DNA from: JANQGH01 sp039177555
Lineage (GTDB): Bacteria > Pseudomonadota > Alphaproteobacteria > DSM-16000 > Inquilinaceae
Direction: 5' to 3'
DNA length: 64,000 nt
NCBI GenBank assembly: GCA_039177555.1
Contig: JBCDFV010000001.1
Span: 1 to 64,000 of the forward strand
Shown here: in pieces, positions 8,888 to 18,257 of the stretch
How the letters are laid out: each line of letters starts with the position of its first letter
How positions within the stretch are numbered: the stretch's first letter is position 1
Notes under the pieces: model-generated
What the model saw: only the letters and a program-made list of their open reading frames with translations
What the model was told of the DNA's origin: nothing
Databases searched by the model: none
Translations under genes and position numbers: made by a program

Positions 8888-9892
8888 ATGCTTTATCGTA
8901 TTGCGACCCCGGCCGTTGCCGCAGCGGCGCTGTTGGCCGTTGGCTTTGCCCAGTCCCCGACCCCCGCGCAGGCGCAACAGGATTGCGACCGCTCTGATTT
9001 TCCGGAGAGCTTCACTGTCGGCACCGCGAGCCAGGGCGGCACCTATTTCACCTACGGTTCCGGCTGGGCCAACATGGTCGCCGAAGAGCTTGGCCTGAAC
9101 GCCGGTGGCGAGGTGACCGGTGGCCCGGTGCAGAATCTGGCGCTGGTTCAGACCGGCGATCTGGAATTCGGCATGACGACGATGGGACCGGCCAGCCTCG
9201 CGCTCGCGGGGGAAAGCCCGCTGGCGCCCGGTCTGGTTCACGACCAGGTTCGCGCCATCTTCCCGATGTATGTGACGCCGTTCAAGATCATGACCCTGGC
9301 GTCCAGCGGCATCGACAGCATCGACAGCATCCCCGCGGGCGCCACGATCGGTGTCGGACCGGCCGGCGGCACGTCGGACACTTACTTCCCCGCCATGCTG
9401 GAGATGCTCGGCGTTGAGTTCGAGAAGCAGAATGGCGGCGCGTCCGATCTTGCCGGGCAGTTGCAGGACGGCCTGATCGACGTCTTCGCCTTCGCCGGCG
9501 GCGTGCCGATCTCGGCCTTTAGCCAGCTTGAAGCCCAGGTGGACGTGAACATCTTCGGCTTGAACGAAGACGAGATCGCAACGGTGGTCGAGGCCTTCCC
9601 GGTCTCGCCGTTCGACATCCCGGCCGACGTCTATACGTCGACGGACGCGGATGTGCCGACCGTGTCGATGTGGAACTTCGCGATCGGATCGGCCGACCTG
9701 CCCGATTGCTTCGTCTATCACGTGGTCGACACCGTGATGTCGAACAATGACGCCATGCTGCAGATCCACTCTGCCGCGGCCTCCACGCTGCCGGAAAACC
9801 ACACGCAGAACCCGCTCATTCCCTGGCATCCGGGTGCCGTCCTCTGGTTTGAGGAGAACGGCTACGACATCGACGACGGTCTCGAGGGCTAA
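8888..9892 (+). CDS. TAXI-family TRAP transporter solute-binding protein
   Basis: Periplasmic receptor of a tripartite ATP-independent transporter of the TAXI class. A Sec signal peptide ends near residue 30 (PAQAQQ). The family opening (FTVGTASQGGTYFTYGSGWA) and the central GVGPAGGTSDTYFPAML segment are clear. A purine-rich AGGGAG-type ribosome site precedes the ATG. The fused permease gene follows after a 150-bp gap containing a strong stem-loop. The substrate is unknown; the downstream acyl-CoA ligase suggests a carboxylic acid. Confidence 0.92.
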   Translation: MLYRIATPAVAAAALLAVGFAQSPTPAQAQQDCDRSDFPESFTVGTASQGGTYFTYGSGWANMVAEELGLNAGGEVTGGPVQNLALVQTGDLEFGMTTMGPASLALAGESPLAPGLVHDQVRAIFPMYVTPFKIMTLASSGIDSIDSIPAGATIGVGPAGGTSDTYFPAMLEMLGVEFEKQNGGASDLAGQLQDGLIDVFAFAGGVPISAFSQLEAQVDVNIFGLNEDEIATVVEAFPVSPFDIPADVYTSTDADVPTVSMWNFAIGSADLPDCFVYHVVDTVMSNNDAMLQIHSAAASTLPENHTQNPLIPWHPGAVLWFEENGYDIDDGLEG

Positions 9893-9916
9893 GCTGAGAC
9901 ACCGCCGGCTCTCGGC

Positions 9917-9954
9917 CCGGCGGCCCGATTTGCAAACGTAGATCGGGCCGCCGG
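9917..9954 (+). other. Stem-loop between TAXI receptor and permease genes
   Basis: Perfect 13-bp arms CCGGCGGCCCGAT (9917-9929) and ATCGGGCCGCCGG (9942-9954) flank a 12-nt loop. No U-run follows, so it is more likely an mRNA stabiliser or processing barrier that keeps receptor expression above permease expression than a full terminator. Confidence 0.7.
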
Positions 9955-10041
9955 TACGGCGCGCAACCTGGCCTGGCCGACAGCGCCGGCGGCGTTACCA
10001 CTAGCCAACCTCGCAACTACATCCGGGGTGAGCGATCGGCC

Positions 10042-12297
10042 ATGAGCACACAAGGCACGCCACCAACCGAACCGGAAGGCCCCGCGATCGACACCAGCGC
10101 TGTCGACGAAGAGCCGCCGGCGTCGAACGAACGTCACCTCGCCGGCTGGACGCTGTGGCTGTTCTTCACCTTCGGCGTTCTCTACACCTTCTTTCATCTC
10201 TACAGCCTGAACGTCGCACCGCTGGAGACCTGGACCTTCCGGATCCTGCACGTCGCTGGCGGCCTGGTGATCGGGTTCGGGCTGATGGCAGCCTGGTCCG
10301 CCGACCATATGCGCGAGGAAGGGCACAAAAGCCCGATCCAGTACCCGGCGGCGGTCATCGCGATCGCCGCCATTGCATATGCGACGTTCTGCATTGCCTA
10401 CGCGTATGTCGGCGAGTCGCTTCTTGGCCAGGCGAACCCGCCGCCCTGGGTGTACGGCAACGTCGATCTTGGGTTCATCAGCCTGTCGCTGTTCGGCGTC
10501 TGCCTCTGGGCCGCGACGGTTATCGGTATCCTGAGCGGCTGGGCGCTGCGCGGCACGGCCAAGCGCGTGCTGTGGAGCGATTGGGTCTTGCTTGTGGCAT
10601 CGATCCTGGTCGCCGCCTACCTGATCCCGCAACTTGATCGCGTGCGCATGAGCGCCGGCACCCCGTTCGCCCTGACGCCGGACTTCTGGGTCACCTTCAG
10701 CGGTGTGCTGCTGATCCTGGAACTGACCCGCCGCGTGGCGGGTCTGGCGCTGGTGATCATCTCGATCATCTTCATCGCCTATGCCTTTCTCGGCCCCTGG
10801 CTGCCGGGCTTTCTGGCCCATCAGGGCTATGACATCGAGCGGTTTTTCACCTACGTCTATACCGACAACGGCATCCTGGGGCCGACGACGGCGGTGTCGT
10901 CGACCTACATCATCCTGTTCATCTGCTTTGCGGCCTTTCTGCAGTTTTCCGGCGTCGGCGCCTATTTTGTGAACTTCGCCTTCGCCGTCGCCGGTAAGGC
11001 GCGTGGCGGACCGGCCAAGGTCGCCGTCTTCGCCTCGGGCCTGATGGGCATGATCAACGGCACGTCGGCCGGCAACGTTGTCGCCACGGGCAGCCTGACC
11101 ATCCCGCTGATGAAAAAGGTCGGCTATCGCCCACGCTCTGCCGGCGCGATCGAGGCGGCGGCCTCCACCGGCGGCCAGATCATGCCGCCGATCATGGGCG
11201 CGGGCGCCTTCATCATGGCGGAGATCACGGGCATTCCCTACACAGAGCTGGTGGTCGCGGCGCTGATCCCGGCCGTGCTCTATTTCATGTCGATCTATTT
11301 CATGGTCGATTTCGAGGCCGTGCGCACCGGCATGCGCGGCATGCGCAAGGATGAGTTGCCGGAGCTGCGTCGCCTGCTGGCCCAGATCTATCTGTTCATT
11401 CCGATCATCATCCTGATCGGTGCGCTGTTCATCGGTTATTCCGTTATCCGGGCAGGGACGCTGGCCATCGTCGCCGCCGCCGTCGTGAGCTGGCTGACGC
11501 CGGCGAAATACCGCGACGCCACCTCCCAGCGCATGGGGCCGTGGAACATCATCAAGGCGCTGGAACTGACGGCGCGCATGTCGATCCAGATCACGGCCGT
11601 CTGCGCCTGCGCCGGTATCATCGTCGGCGTGATCTCGCTGACCGGCGTCGGCGCGCGGTTCTCGTCGCTGTTGTTGGGTGTTGCCGAGAGTCCGTGGCTG
11701 CCGGCCGATATCGGTCTGTTGCTGGCCATGGTTTTCGCCATGGTGATTTCGATTATTCTCGGCATGGGCATGCCAACGACGGCGGCCTATGCCGTCGCCG
11801 CCTCCGTTGTTGCTCCGGGCCTGATCGGCTTGGGCATTCCGGTGTTGGTCGCCCACTTCTTTGTGTTCTATTTCGCGGTCATCTCGGCGATCACACCGCC
11901 GGTTGCGCTTGCGTCCTACGCCGCCGCCGCGATCTCCGGCGCCGACCCCCTGCGGACCTCGGTGACGTCGTTCAAGCTTGGCCTCGCGGCGTTCATCGTG
12001 CCCTACATGTTCTTCTACAGCCCCGCCATGCTGCTGGAAGGGAATTGGGTCGCCATCATTCATGTGGGCGCCAGCGCTTCGATCGGCGTCTATCTGCTGT
12101 CCGGTGCCGTGCAAGGCTGGTACTTCGGCCGGATTGGCGCCCTATTGCGGCTCGCCTTGCTGGCTGGCGCGCTCTTCTTGATGAGCGGCGGCTGGCTGAC
12201 CGACGGGGTCGGCATCGCGATCGCGGTGGCCGTGGCCGGATATCAGCGTCTGGTGGCGGAGCGGGAAGCATCGGCCACCGAGAAACGGAGTGCTTGA
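10042..12297 (+). CDS. TRAP transporter permease, fused small and large subunits (TAXI type)
   Basis: A 751-residue polytopic inner-membrane protein with about 17-18 hydrophobic segments, as expected for a DctQ-like part fused to a DctM-like part. The DctM signatures GMINGTSAGNVVATGSLTIPLM and AAASTGGQIMPPIMGAGAF are present, as is a late GMGMPTTAAYAVAASVVAPGL helix pair. It uses ion gradients to import the ligand delivered by the upstream receptor. The stop overlaps the start of the acyl-CoA ligase gene by 8 bp, which points to coupled translation. Confidence 0.94.
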   Translation: MSTQGTPPTEPEGPAIDTSAVDEEPPASNERHLAGWTLWLFFTFGVLYTFFHLYSLNVAPLETWTFRILHVAGGLVIGFGLMAAWSADHMREEGHKSPIQYPAAVIAIAAIAYATFCIAYAYVGESLLGQANPPPWVYGNVDLGFISLSLFGVCLWAATVIGILSGWALRGTAKRVLWSDWVLLVASILVAAYLIPQLDRVRMSAGTPFALTPDFWVTFSGVLLILELTRRVAGLALVIISIIFIAYAFLGPWLPGFLAHQGYDIERFFTYVYTDNGILGPTTAVSSTYIILFICFAAFLQFSGVGAYFVNFAFAVAGKARGGPAKVAVFASGLMGMINGTSAGNVVATGSLTIPLMKKVGYRPRSAGAIEAAASTGGQIMPPIMGAGAFIMAEITGIPYTELVVAALIPAVLYFMSIYFMVDFEAVRTGMRGMRKDELPELRRLLAQIYLFIPIIILIGALFIGYSVIRAGTLAIVAAAVVSWLTPAKYRDATSQRMGPWNIIKALELTARMSIQITAVCACAGIIVGVISLTGVGARFSSLLLGVAESPWLPADIGLLLAMVFAMVISIILGMGMPTTAAYAVAASVVAPGLIGLGIPVLVAHFFVFYFAVISAITPPVALASYAAAAISGADPLRTSVTSFKLGLAAFIVPYMFFYSPAMLLEGNWVAIIHVGASASIGVYLLSGAVQGWYFGRIGALLRLALLAGALFLMSGGWLTDGVGIAIAVAVAGYQRLVAEREASATEKRSA

Positions 12298-13900
12298 GCA
12301 CGCGGCCAGCTACGAGGCACTTGCCCAGGGATTTCGGTGGCCGGTTCCCGACCGCTTCAACATCGGCGTCGACGTCATTGATCGCCATGCCGACGGCACG
12401 GGCCGGCTGGCGCTGACCGAGGTCGGCGCCGACGGGGCCATCCGGCGATCCAGCTTCGACGATCTGAGGCGGCTGACCAACCGGCTAGCGAACGCCCTCA
12501 CTGGCCTTGGTGCAACACGGGGCGACCGGGTCGCGATTCTGCTGTCCCAATCGCTCGAAACAGCCGTGGCGCACGGCGCCGCCTACAAGGCCGGCCTGAT
12601 CGCCCTGCCCTTGTTCACCTTGTTCGGGGAAGAAGCGCTGGAATTTCGGCTGTCCGACAGCAGCGCCGCGGTGCTGATCACGGACCAGGAGAACTGGTCG
12701 AAGCTCGCCCCCATCCGCGACAGGCTGCCCGCGCTGCGCTCGGTCCTTGTTGTTGACGGCGCGCCGGACGGAACAACGGACTTTTGGCAGGTGATTGACA
12801 AGGCCAGCGATGTCTTCGTACCGGTGGACACGGGCGCCGACGACCCGGCCCTGATCATCTACACCTCCGGCACGACGGGCCAGCCGAAGGGGGCGCTGCA
12901 CGCCCACCGTGTCTTGCTGGGACACCTTCCGGGCGTCGAACTGCCGCAGAACTTCTTTCACGCCGACCCACGCCGGTCATCGGGCGACCATTTCTGGACG
13001 CCGGCCGACTGGGCCTGGATCGGTGGCCTGTTGGATGTGCTGCTGCCCGCCTGGCATCACGGCTATGCCGTTCTGGCCCACCGCATGGGCAAGTTCGACG
13101 CCGATCGGGCCTTTACATTGATGCGCGACCATCAGGTGCGGCATTGCTTTTTGCCGCCGACGGCCCTGAAGTTGATGCGTCTCGCCAATCCGGCTCCGTT
13201 CGACGGCCTGCGTTCGATCGGATCGGGTGGCGAGACGCTTGGCGCGGAACTGCTGGACTGGGGCCAGCGCACCTTCGGCCTGACCATCAACGAGTTTTAC
13301 GGCCAGACCGAATGCAATCTGGTGGTCGGCAACTGCGCCGACCTGTTTGCGCCTCGCCCCGGCTGCATGGGACGGCCGATCCCCGGCCACGAGGTCGCGA
13401 TTATCGACGACACCGGCGCGCGGCTGCCGGCCGGCGAGATCGGCCAGATCGCAGTTCGACGGCCGGACCCGGTGATGCTCCTCGGCTATTGGAACAATCC
13501 GGCGGCGACAGAGGCCAAGTTTGTCGGCGACTGGCTGGTCACGGGCGATACGGGGCGGGCGGACGATGATGGCTATCTCTGGTATGTCGGCCGCGACGAC
13601 GACGTCATCACCACCGCCGGCTATCGGGTTGGGCCCGGCGAGATCGAGGACTGTTTGGCCGGCCATCCCGCCGTGGCGCTTGCCGCCGTGGTCGGCGTCC
13701 CCGACCCGGTGCGCACGGAGATCGTAAAGGCCGTGATCGTGCTGAAGGAGGGCGTTACCGGCGACGCGGCCTTGAAGGAGGACATCCAGGCCTTCGTCAA
13801 GCGGCGGCTGGCGGCGCACGAATATCCGCGCATCGTGGCGTTCGCAGACAGCCTGCCCATGACCACGACCGGAAAGATCATCCGCCGCGCCCTGCGTTGA
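12290..13900 (+). CDS. AMP-dependent acyl-CoA synthetase/ligase
   Basis: ANL-superfamily enzyme that activates a carboxylic acid to its CoA thioester through an acyl-adenylate. The P-loop motif YTSGTTGQPKG lies at 191-201, NEFYGQTECN and the VTGDTGRADDDGYLWYVGRDDD hinge region follow, and the C-terminal catalytic Lys sits in TTTGKIIRR. The 536-residue length and overall pattern resemble the acetate/medium-chain branch. The GTG start at 12290 lies inside the permease gene. Overlap with a transporter gene suggests that the imported substrate is a carboxylate trapped as a CoA ester; that link is inference. Confidence 0.9.
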   Translation: MLEHAASYEALAQGFRWPVPDRFNIGVDVIDRHADGTGRLALTEVGADGAIRRSSFDDLRRLTNRLANALTGLGATRGDRVAILLSQSLETAVAHGAAYKAGLIALPLFTLFGEEALEFRLSDSSAAVLITDQENWSKLAPIRDRLPALRSVLVVDGAPDGTTDFWQVIDKASDVFVPVDTGADDPALIIYTSGTTGQPKGALHAHRVLLGHLPGVELPQNFFHADPRRSSGDHFWTPADWAWIGGLLDVLLPAWHHGYAVLAHRMGKFDADRAFTLMRDHQVRHCFLPPTALKLMRLANPAPFDGLRSIGSGGETLGAELLDWGQRTFGLTINEFYGQTECNLVVGNCADLFAPRPGCMGRPIPGHEVAIIDDTGARLPAGEIGQIAVRRPDPVMLLGYWNNPAATEAKFVGDWLVTGDTGRADDDGYLWYVGRDDDVITTAGYRVGPGEIEDCLAGHPAVALAAVVGVPDPVRTEIVKAVIVLKEGVTGDAALKEDIQAFVKRRLAAHEYPRIVAFADSLPMTTTGKIIRRALR

Positions 13901-14041
13901 CGGCCGCTTGACGGCGGAAATCCTTGATTGGCGGCGGCTCTCCGATCATTTTCCGACGAACGGCACGGATTGATTTGGGCCCACCGATGGTCCAGGCTTG
14001 CCGGCCTGGGCATGGCCCCTGAACGACGGACACAGAACACG

Positions 14042-15160
14042 ATGATTTGGAACAAGCTGCTCGGCGAATTCATCGACATCATCGAATGGACCGATGATAG
14101 CAATGACACGCTGGTCTACCGCTTTGAGCGCTACGGCAACGAGATTAAGAACGGGGCCAAGCTGACAGTACGCGAGGGCCAGGCGGCGATCTTCGTGAAC
14201 GAGGGCGAGCTGGCGGACGTGTTTGCGCCCGGCATGTACGACCTGGAAACCCAGAACCTGCCGATCCTGTCGACCCTGCAAGGCTGGAAGTACGGCTTCA
14301 GCAGCCCGTTTAAGGCCGAGGTCTATTTCGTCAGCACCCGCCGGTTCACCGACCTGAAATGGGGCACGAAGAACCCGATCATGCTGCGCGATCCGGAATT
14401 CGGTCCGGTTCGGCTGCGCGCGTTCGGCACCTACACCATGCAGGCCACCGACGCGCCTTCCCTGATCCGCGAGATCGTCGGCACGGACGGGCATTTCACG
14501 ATCGACGAGATCACCAACCAGCTGCGCAATTTGATCGTCAGCCGGTTTGCCAACATCGTCGGCGGCTCGCGCATTCCGGTGCTGGATCTGGCGGCCAACT
14601 ACGACGATCTCGGCAAGTTCGTTGCCGACCGCATCCGGCCGGAATTCCAGGCCTACGGTTTGGACGTCCCGACCCTGCTGATCGAAAACATCTCGCTGCC
14701 GCCGGCGGTGGAGGAGGCGTTGGACAAGCGCACCTCCATGGGCGTGATCGGCGACCTCAGCCGCTACACCCAGTTCCAGACGGCCGAGGCGATCACCAAG
14801 GCGGCGGACAACCCCGGCGGCATGGCGGCCGGCGGCATGGGCATGGGCATGGGTTTCGCCATGGCCAACCAGATGGCCCAGACCATGGGCGCCCAACAAC
14901 CGCAGCAGCCCCAGGCCGGCCCGGCCGCGGTGGCGCCCCCGCCCCTGCCGCCGCAGGTGTCGTACTACATCGCGGTCAACGGCCAGCAAACCGGCCCGTT
15001 CGACATGAACGGCTTGCGGGGCGAGCAGCAGGCCGGGCGCCTGACGCCGGATACGTTGGTCTGGAGCCAGGGCATGGCCGGCTGGACACGGGCGCAGGAA
15101 GTTGCGGCGCTTGGCGGCCTGTTCCAGGCAGGCCCACCGCCCCTGCCCGGCGCGGCGTGA
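14042..15160 (+). CDS. SPFH-domain protein with C-terminal GYF-like domain (YdjI-like)
   Basis: The best start is ATG 14042 (MIWNKLLGEFIDIIEW), giving 372 residues; a longer frame upstream looks non-coding. The N-terminal two thirds is an SPFH (band 7) domain of the YdjI/virion-core-like branch (REGQAAIFVNEGELADVFAPG...). A Gly/Met-rich stretch near residues 257-290 and a Gln/Pro linker lead to a GYF_2-type domain (YYIAVNGQQTGPFDMNGL...W). It has no signal peptide. It is followed 35 bp later by the zinc-ribbon membrane protein. In Bacillus subtilis the homologous YdjI works with YdjG/YdjH at the membrane, so these two genes are probably a functional pair in membrane organisation or stress. 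Confidence 0.87.
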   Translation: MIWNKLLGEFIDIIEWTDDSNDTLVYRFERYGNEIKNGAKLTVREGQAAIFVNEGELADVFAPGMYDLETQNLPILSTLQGWKYGFSSPFKAEVYFVSTRRFTDLKWGTKNPIMLRDPEFGPVRLRAFGTYTMQATDAPSLIREIVGTDGHFTIDEITNQLRNLIVSRFANIVGGSRIPVLDLAANYDDLGKFVADRIRPEFQAYGLDVPTLLIENISLPPAVEEALDKRTSMGVIGDLSRYTQFQTAEAITKAADNPGGMAAGGMGMGMGFAMANQMAQTMGAQQPQQPQAGPAAVAPPPLPPQVSYYIAVNGQQTGPFDMNGLRGEQQAGRLTPDTLVWSQGMAGWTRAQEVAALGGLFQAGPPPLPGAA

Positions 15161-15195
15161 TCCGCGACGCCCGCTAGCGGACCCGGCAATCGATC

Positions 15196-16488
15196 ATGGC
15201 GCGCCCCACCCCACCACCGATGGACCCGGAAACGCTGCCGCGCGCCGGTGCCGACCGCCCGCGCAACGAGCCGGAGCCGGAAGAGGCTGGCGTCGCAGCG
15301 CCCGCGCCGGACGACGAGGTCGTCGAGGACGAGTCCTCCGATCCGACCCAGTTTCCCTGCGCCAAATGCGGCGCGCTTCTGAAGTTTCAGCCGGGCGCCG
15401 CTGCGATCGTCTGCGACTATTGCGGTCACGAGAACCCGATCGCGGAAAACCATGACACGGTCGAGGAACTGGACTTCGAGGCCGCGCTGGCGGCCAACGC
15501 CGACAGCGGCGAAACCATCGAGGTCCAGACTGTCCAATGCGACAACTGCGGTGCGGCGTTCACGCTGGACCCCGAGGTGCACTCCGATGCCTGCCCGTTC
15601 TGCGGCACCGATGTCGTGGCTAAACCCCAGACCCACAAGCTACTTCGGCCCCGGTCGGTCCTGCCGTTCGGCATTGACGGCAGGCAGGCGCGGCAGGAGT
15701 TTCGCAAGTGGGTCGGCCGGCTGTGGTTCGCGCCCAATAAGCTGAAGCAATACGCCCGAGCGGACGATGCGTTCGCCGGCATGTATGTGCCGCACTGGAC
15801 CTACGACAGCCAGACCCATTCCAGCTACACCGGCATGCGTGGCACCTACTATTACGTGCCGCAGACCTACACGACGACGGTCAACGGCAAGTCGGTGACG
15901 CGCACCCGCATGGTGCGCAAGATCCGCTGGCGGCCGGCATCGGGACGGGTCAGCCGGTTCTTCGACGATGTGCTTGTCCTGGCAGACAACAAGCTGCCGC
16001 GCAAATATGCCGACAAGCTGGAGCCGTGGGATCTGCATAATCTCGCCAGCTATGACGAGCGGTATCTGGCCGGATTTCGGGCGGAAACCTACAACATCGA
16101 TGTCCGCGACGGCTTCGGCATTGCCCAACAGCAGATGGACAAGGTCATTCGCGGCGATGTCCGGCGCGATATCGGCGGCGACGTTCAGCGCATCACCGGC
16201 CTGTCGACCCGCCATCAGGATGTGACCTATAAGCACATCCTGTTGCCGGTCTGGCTGGGTGCCTACAGGTTCAACAACAAGACCTACAACGTGCTGGTCA
16301 ATGGCCGCACGGGCGAGGTGCAGGGTGAACGGCCTTGGAGCTGGATCAAGATCGGCGCCGCCGTCTTGGCCGGCCTTGCCATCGCCGCGGCGATCTATTT
16401 CGGCTATGAAGCCTTTGCCGATGGCGGCGATGGTGGCTTTGGCAACCAGCCGGTGATCGAAGCGCCGGCCGCCAGCGACGACAAGTGA
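15196..16488 (+). CDS. Double zinc-ribbon membrane protein (YdjG-like)
   Basis: An acidic N-terminus of about 50 residues is followed by two four-cysteine zinc ribbons: Cys55/58/73/76 and Cys115/118/133/136. A long soluble domain with a Tyr-rich segment (HSSYTGMRGTYYYVPQTYTTT) follows, then a single membrane helix near residues 385-405 and a short tail. This type is often mis-annotated as a helicase-like PriA protein because of the ribbons; no helicase motifs are present. It is paired with the SPFH gene, and the family context is the Bacillus YdjG/YdjI set. It may be the membrane anchor for the SPFH protein. Confidence 0.85.
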   Translation: MARPTPPPMDPETLPRAGADRPRNEPEPEEAGVAAPAPDDEVVEDESSDPTQFPCAKCGALLKFQPGAAAIVCDYCGHENPIAENHDTVEELDFEAALAANADSGETIEVQTVQCDNCGAAFTLDPEVHSDACPFCGTDVVAKPQTHKLLRPRSVLPFGIDGRQARQEFRKWVGRLWFAPNKLKQYARADDAFAGMYVPHWTYDSQTHSSYTGMRGTYYYVPQTYTTTVNGKSVTRTRMVRKIRWRPASGRVSRFFDDVLVLADNKLPRKYADKLEPWDLHNLASYDERYLAGFRAETYNIDVRDGFGIAQQQMDKVIRGDVRRDIGGDVQRITGLSTRHQDVTYKHILLPVWLGAYRFNNKTYNVLVNGRTGEVQGERPWSWIKIGAAVLAGLAIAAAIYFGYEAFADGGDGGFGNQPVIEAPAASDDK

Positions 16489-16498
16489 ACGGTGGGTC

Positions 16499-17119
16499 AT
16501 GGCACAGGATGATGACAAGCGAACCATCGACTATTACTTCACGGTCAGCTCGCCCTGGTCCTATCTCGGGCACAGCCGACTGAAGGAGATCGCCACCACC
16601 GGCGAAGCTGAAATCAAGCCGAAGCCGTGCGATTTCGGCGCGATCTTCAAGGTGTCGGGCGGGCTGCCGCTGAAGAAGCGGGCGCCGCAGCGGCAAGCCT
16701 ATCGCCAGATCGAACTGGCGCGTTGGTCGGTCGAACTCAATGAGCCCATCAACCGCAATCCGAAGCATTTCCCGGTGGCCGATGGTCTCGCCAACCGCAT
16801 GGTCATCGCCGCCCTCGCCCGTGAAGAGGACGCCTTCGGCCTGGCCCTGGCGCTGATGCAGGGTGTGTGGATCGAGGAACAGGACATCGCCGACCGGCAC
16901 ACGCTGAACGAGATCGCCCTGACCTGCGGCATGGATGGCGAGGCGTTGCTGGAAGAGGCCGAGAAGCCGGAGACCGAGACCGTCTTTGAGGCCAATACCA
17001 ACGAGGCGATCGGCCGTCAGGTCTTCGGCGCCCCGACCTATGTGCTCGATGGCGTACTGTTCTGGGGCCAGGATCGGCTCGACTTTCTCGAACGCGCGCT
17101 GACCGAGAACAACATCTAA
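16499..17119 (+). CDS. 2-hydroxychromene-2-carboxylate isomerase family protein (DsbA-fold, kappa-GST-like)
   Basis: The opening IDYYFTVSSPWSYLGHSRL carries the SPWSYLG motif of the HCCA isomerase/kappa glutathione transferase family, in which the serine positions glutathione. The C-terminal part has the cis-Pro segment GAPTYVLDGVLFWGQDRLDFLERAL. The length of 206 residues is typical. In aromatic degraders the enzyme isomerises 2-hydroxychromene-2-carboxylate, but no other aromatic-pathway genes are nearby, so a general glutathione-dependent role is equally possible. It begins 10 bp after the zinc-ribbon gene and lies 19 bp before ald. Confidence 0.9.
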   Translation: MAQDDDKRTIDYYFTVSSPWSYLGHSRLKEIATTGEAEIKPKPCDFGAIFKVSGGLPLKKRAPQRQAYRQIELARWSVELNEPINRNPKHFPVADGLANRMVIAALAREEDAFGLALALMQGVWIEEQDIADRHTLNEIALTCGMDGEALLEEAEKPETETVFEANTNEAIGRQVFGAPTYVLDGVLFWGQDRLDFLERALTENNI

Positions 17120-17138
17120 CCTATCAGGAGGAGCGGCC

Positions 17139-18257
17139 GTGCTGGTCGGACTGCCCAAGGAGATCAAGGATCAGGAGAGCCGGGTCGGCCTGACCCCGTC
17201 CTCCGTCCGCGAACTGACCCATAACGGGCACACGGTGCTGGTCGAAACCGGCGCCGGCAGTGGCATCGACCTGTCAGACGGGCTTTACGAGGCGGCCGGT
17301 GCGGAGATTGTCGGGTCAGCCAAAGAGGTCTTCGATCGCGCGGACCTGGTGGTCAAAGTCAAGGAACCCCAGCCCGTTGAGTGCGCCATGCTGCGCGACG
17401 GCCAGGTCCTGTTCACCTATCTGCATCTGGCGCCAGATCCCCAACAGACGAACGCGCTGATCACCTCAGGCGCGGTTGCCATCGCCTACGAGACGGTCAC
17501 GGATGCCATGGGCGGCCTGCCCTTGCTGTCGCCGATGAGCGAGGTCGCCGGGCGCATGTCGATCCAGGCGGGCGCCCACTGTCTGGAAAAGCCGGCGGGC
17601 GGCAGGGGCATGCTGTTGGGCGGCGTGCCCGGCGTGCCGGCGGCCAAGGTGGTGGTGATCGGCGGCGGTGTCGTCGGTACCAACGCCATCCGCATGGCCA
17701 TGGGCCTGGAAGCCCACGTCACCGTCATCGACCGAGACCTGAACCGGCTGAAGGAACTGGACCTTCATTACGGCAGCCGCATCAGCACGGTCTATTCGAC
17801 CGTCGACGCGATCGAGAGCCAGGTCTTGGCGGCCGACCTGGTGGTCGGCGCCGTGCTCGTGCCAGGTGCTGCGGCGCCGAAACTGGTCACGGCGGACATG
17901 GTGCGCACGATGCGGCCAGGCTCCGTCCTCGTCGACGTCGCGATCGACCAGGGTGGCTGTTTCGAAACCTCGCGGCCGACCACCCACGCCGACCCGACCT
18001 TCGTGGTCGACGAGGTCGTGCATTATTGCGTTGCCAACATGCCCGGCGCGGTCGCCCGCACCTCGACCTTTGCGCTGAACAACGCCACCCTGCCCTTCGT
18101 CATCGCACTGGCCAACAAAGGCTATCGCCGAGCCCTGATCGACGACACCCACCTCAGGCGCGGCCTCAACATCCATGAAGGCCGCGTGACGAACCAGTTC
18201 GTGGCCGAGGCGCAATCACTCCACTTCACACCGCCCGAGGAGGTGTTGGGGCTATAG
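17139..18257 (+). CDS. ald: Alanine dehydrogenase
   Basis: NAD-dependent enzyme converting L-alanine to pyruvate and ammonia and the reverse. Signatures include GLPKEIKDQESRVGLTPSSV at the N-terminus, the substrate-site Lys in VVKVKEPQ, the catalytic His in FTYLHLA, the Rossmann motif VIGGGVVGTNA, and DVAIDQGGCFETSRPTTH. The length of 372 residues matches the family. The GTG start at 17139 has a good AGGAGG site at 17126-17131. The gene is convergent with the nucleoside hydrolase gene and overlaps it by 6 bp at the stop codons. Confidence 0.95.
   Translation: MLVGLPKEIKDQESRVGLTPSSVRELTHNGHTVLVETGAGSGIDLSDGLYEAAGAEIVGSAKEVFDRADLVVKVKEPQPVECAMLRDGQVLFTYLHLAPDPQQTNALITSGAVAIAYETVTDAMGGLPLLSPMSEVAGRMSIQAGAHCLEKPAGGRGMLLGGVPGVPAAKVVVIGGGVVGTNAIRMAMGLEAHVTVIDRDLNRLKELDLHYGSRISTVYSTVDAIESQVLAADLVVGAVLVPGAAAPKLVTADMVRTMRPGSVLVDVAIDQGGCFETSRPTTHADPTFVVDEVVHYCVANMPGAVARTSTFALNNATLPFVIALANKGYRRALIDDTHLRRGLNIHEGRVTNQFVAEAQSLHFTPPEEVLGL

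Noticed and set aside
8021..9829. Long minus-strand open frame (602 codons) antisense to the TAXI receptor and overlapping mipZ
   Set aside because: Its product is rich in Arg, His and Gly in a way typical of antisense frames in GC-rich DNA, and both mipZ and the receptor are clear genes.
9889..12114. 741-codon minus-strand frame opposite the fused TRAP permease
   Set aside because: Composition is His/Arg/Asp/Gln-rich low-complexity, an antisense shadow of hydrophobic codons; no motif or ribosome site.
18252..18257. Overlap of ald and nucleoside hydrolase ends as a sign of a frameshift
   Set aside because: The genes are convergent, both have full-length products, and a 6-bp overlap of stop codons is ordinary.
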